A model generated the notes under the pieces. The model did no database searches. It was not told the DNA's origin and saw only the letters and a list, made by a program, of their open reading frames with translations. Positions 5,219-5,238 of a stretch of 5,238 nucleotides of DNA are shown piece after piece; the stretch's first letter is position 1; the number at the start of each line of letters is the position of its first letter. Source of the DNA: an uncultured Chloroflexota bacterium (GTDB taxonomy: Bacteria > Chloroflexota > Anaerolineae > Aggregatilineales > Phototrophicaceae); contig CALJKV010000012.1 of NCBI GenBank assembly GCA_937974245.1, positions 1 through 5,238 on the forward strand, read 5' to 3'. Both the position numbers and the translations under genes were made by a program.

Positions 5219-5238
5219 GGGGGCGGAAGCATGGAATG
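5219..5238 (+). promoter_or_regulatory. Possible ribosome binding site and start codon of a downstream gene
   Basis: AAGGGGG (ending at 5223) lies 7 bases before an ATG at 5231, a spacing suited to translation initiation. Only ATGGAATG is visible before the window ends, so no reading frame can be tested, and a second ATG at 5236 is in another frame. This is recorded only as a hint that a plus-strand gene may begin here. Confidence 0.2.

Overview
The window holds four complete protein-coding genes. It looks like ordinary bacterial chromosome, moderately GC-rich in the genes and visibly more AT-rich in the spacers. The best lineage guess is Chloroflexota, probably an Anaerolineae-like member. 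That guess rests mainly on one secreted protein with a Pro/Thr-Pro linker (PTPTPPPTPTPPPP), a style common in secreted Chloroflexota proteins. It is an inference from protein style and not from a marker gene.

Layout, left to right: (1) 2-1720, minus strand, an AidB-like acyl-CoA dehydrogenase ending two bases from the window edge, with a perfect TATAAT box upstream. (2) 1911-3677, minus strand, a secreted or surface protein that resembles the DUF3352 family. It appears to consist of two diverged copies of one domain joined by a hydrophobic Gly-rich stretch and the Pro/Thr linker. A strong hairpin, fully paired only in the minus-strand RNA, follows its stop codon. (3) 3922-4320, minus strand, a stand-alone CheY/DivK-type receiver protein with all canonical phosphorylation residues, followed by a long perfect inverted repeat that probably terminates it. 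(4) 4691-5137, plus strand, a small pentapeptide-repeat protein with about 21 uninterrupted repeats, transcribed divergently from the receiver gene across a roughly 370-base AT-richer spacer rich in small dyads. The last 100 bases hold GC-rich hairpin material and possibly the ribosome binding site and start codon of another plus-strand gene.

The three minus-strand genes are separated by 190 and 244 bases. The two upstream genes each have a terminator-like hairpin behind them, so they look like independent transcription units and not an operon. I see no functional link between fatty-acid or DNA-alkylation-type metabolism (AidB family), the secreted protein, the receiver and the pentapeptide protein. 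There is no tRNA, rRNA, CRISPR array, transposase or phage gene. I do not see a convincing new multi-gene system. The most curious items are the internally duplicated secreted protein and the structured spacer upstream of the pentapeptide gene.
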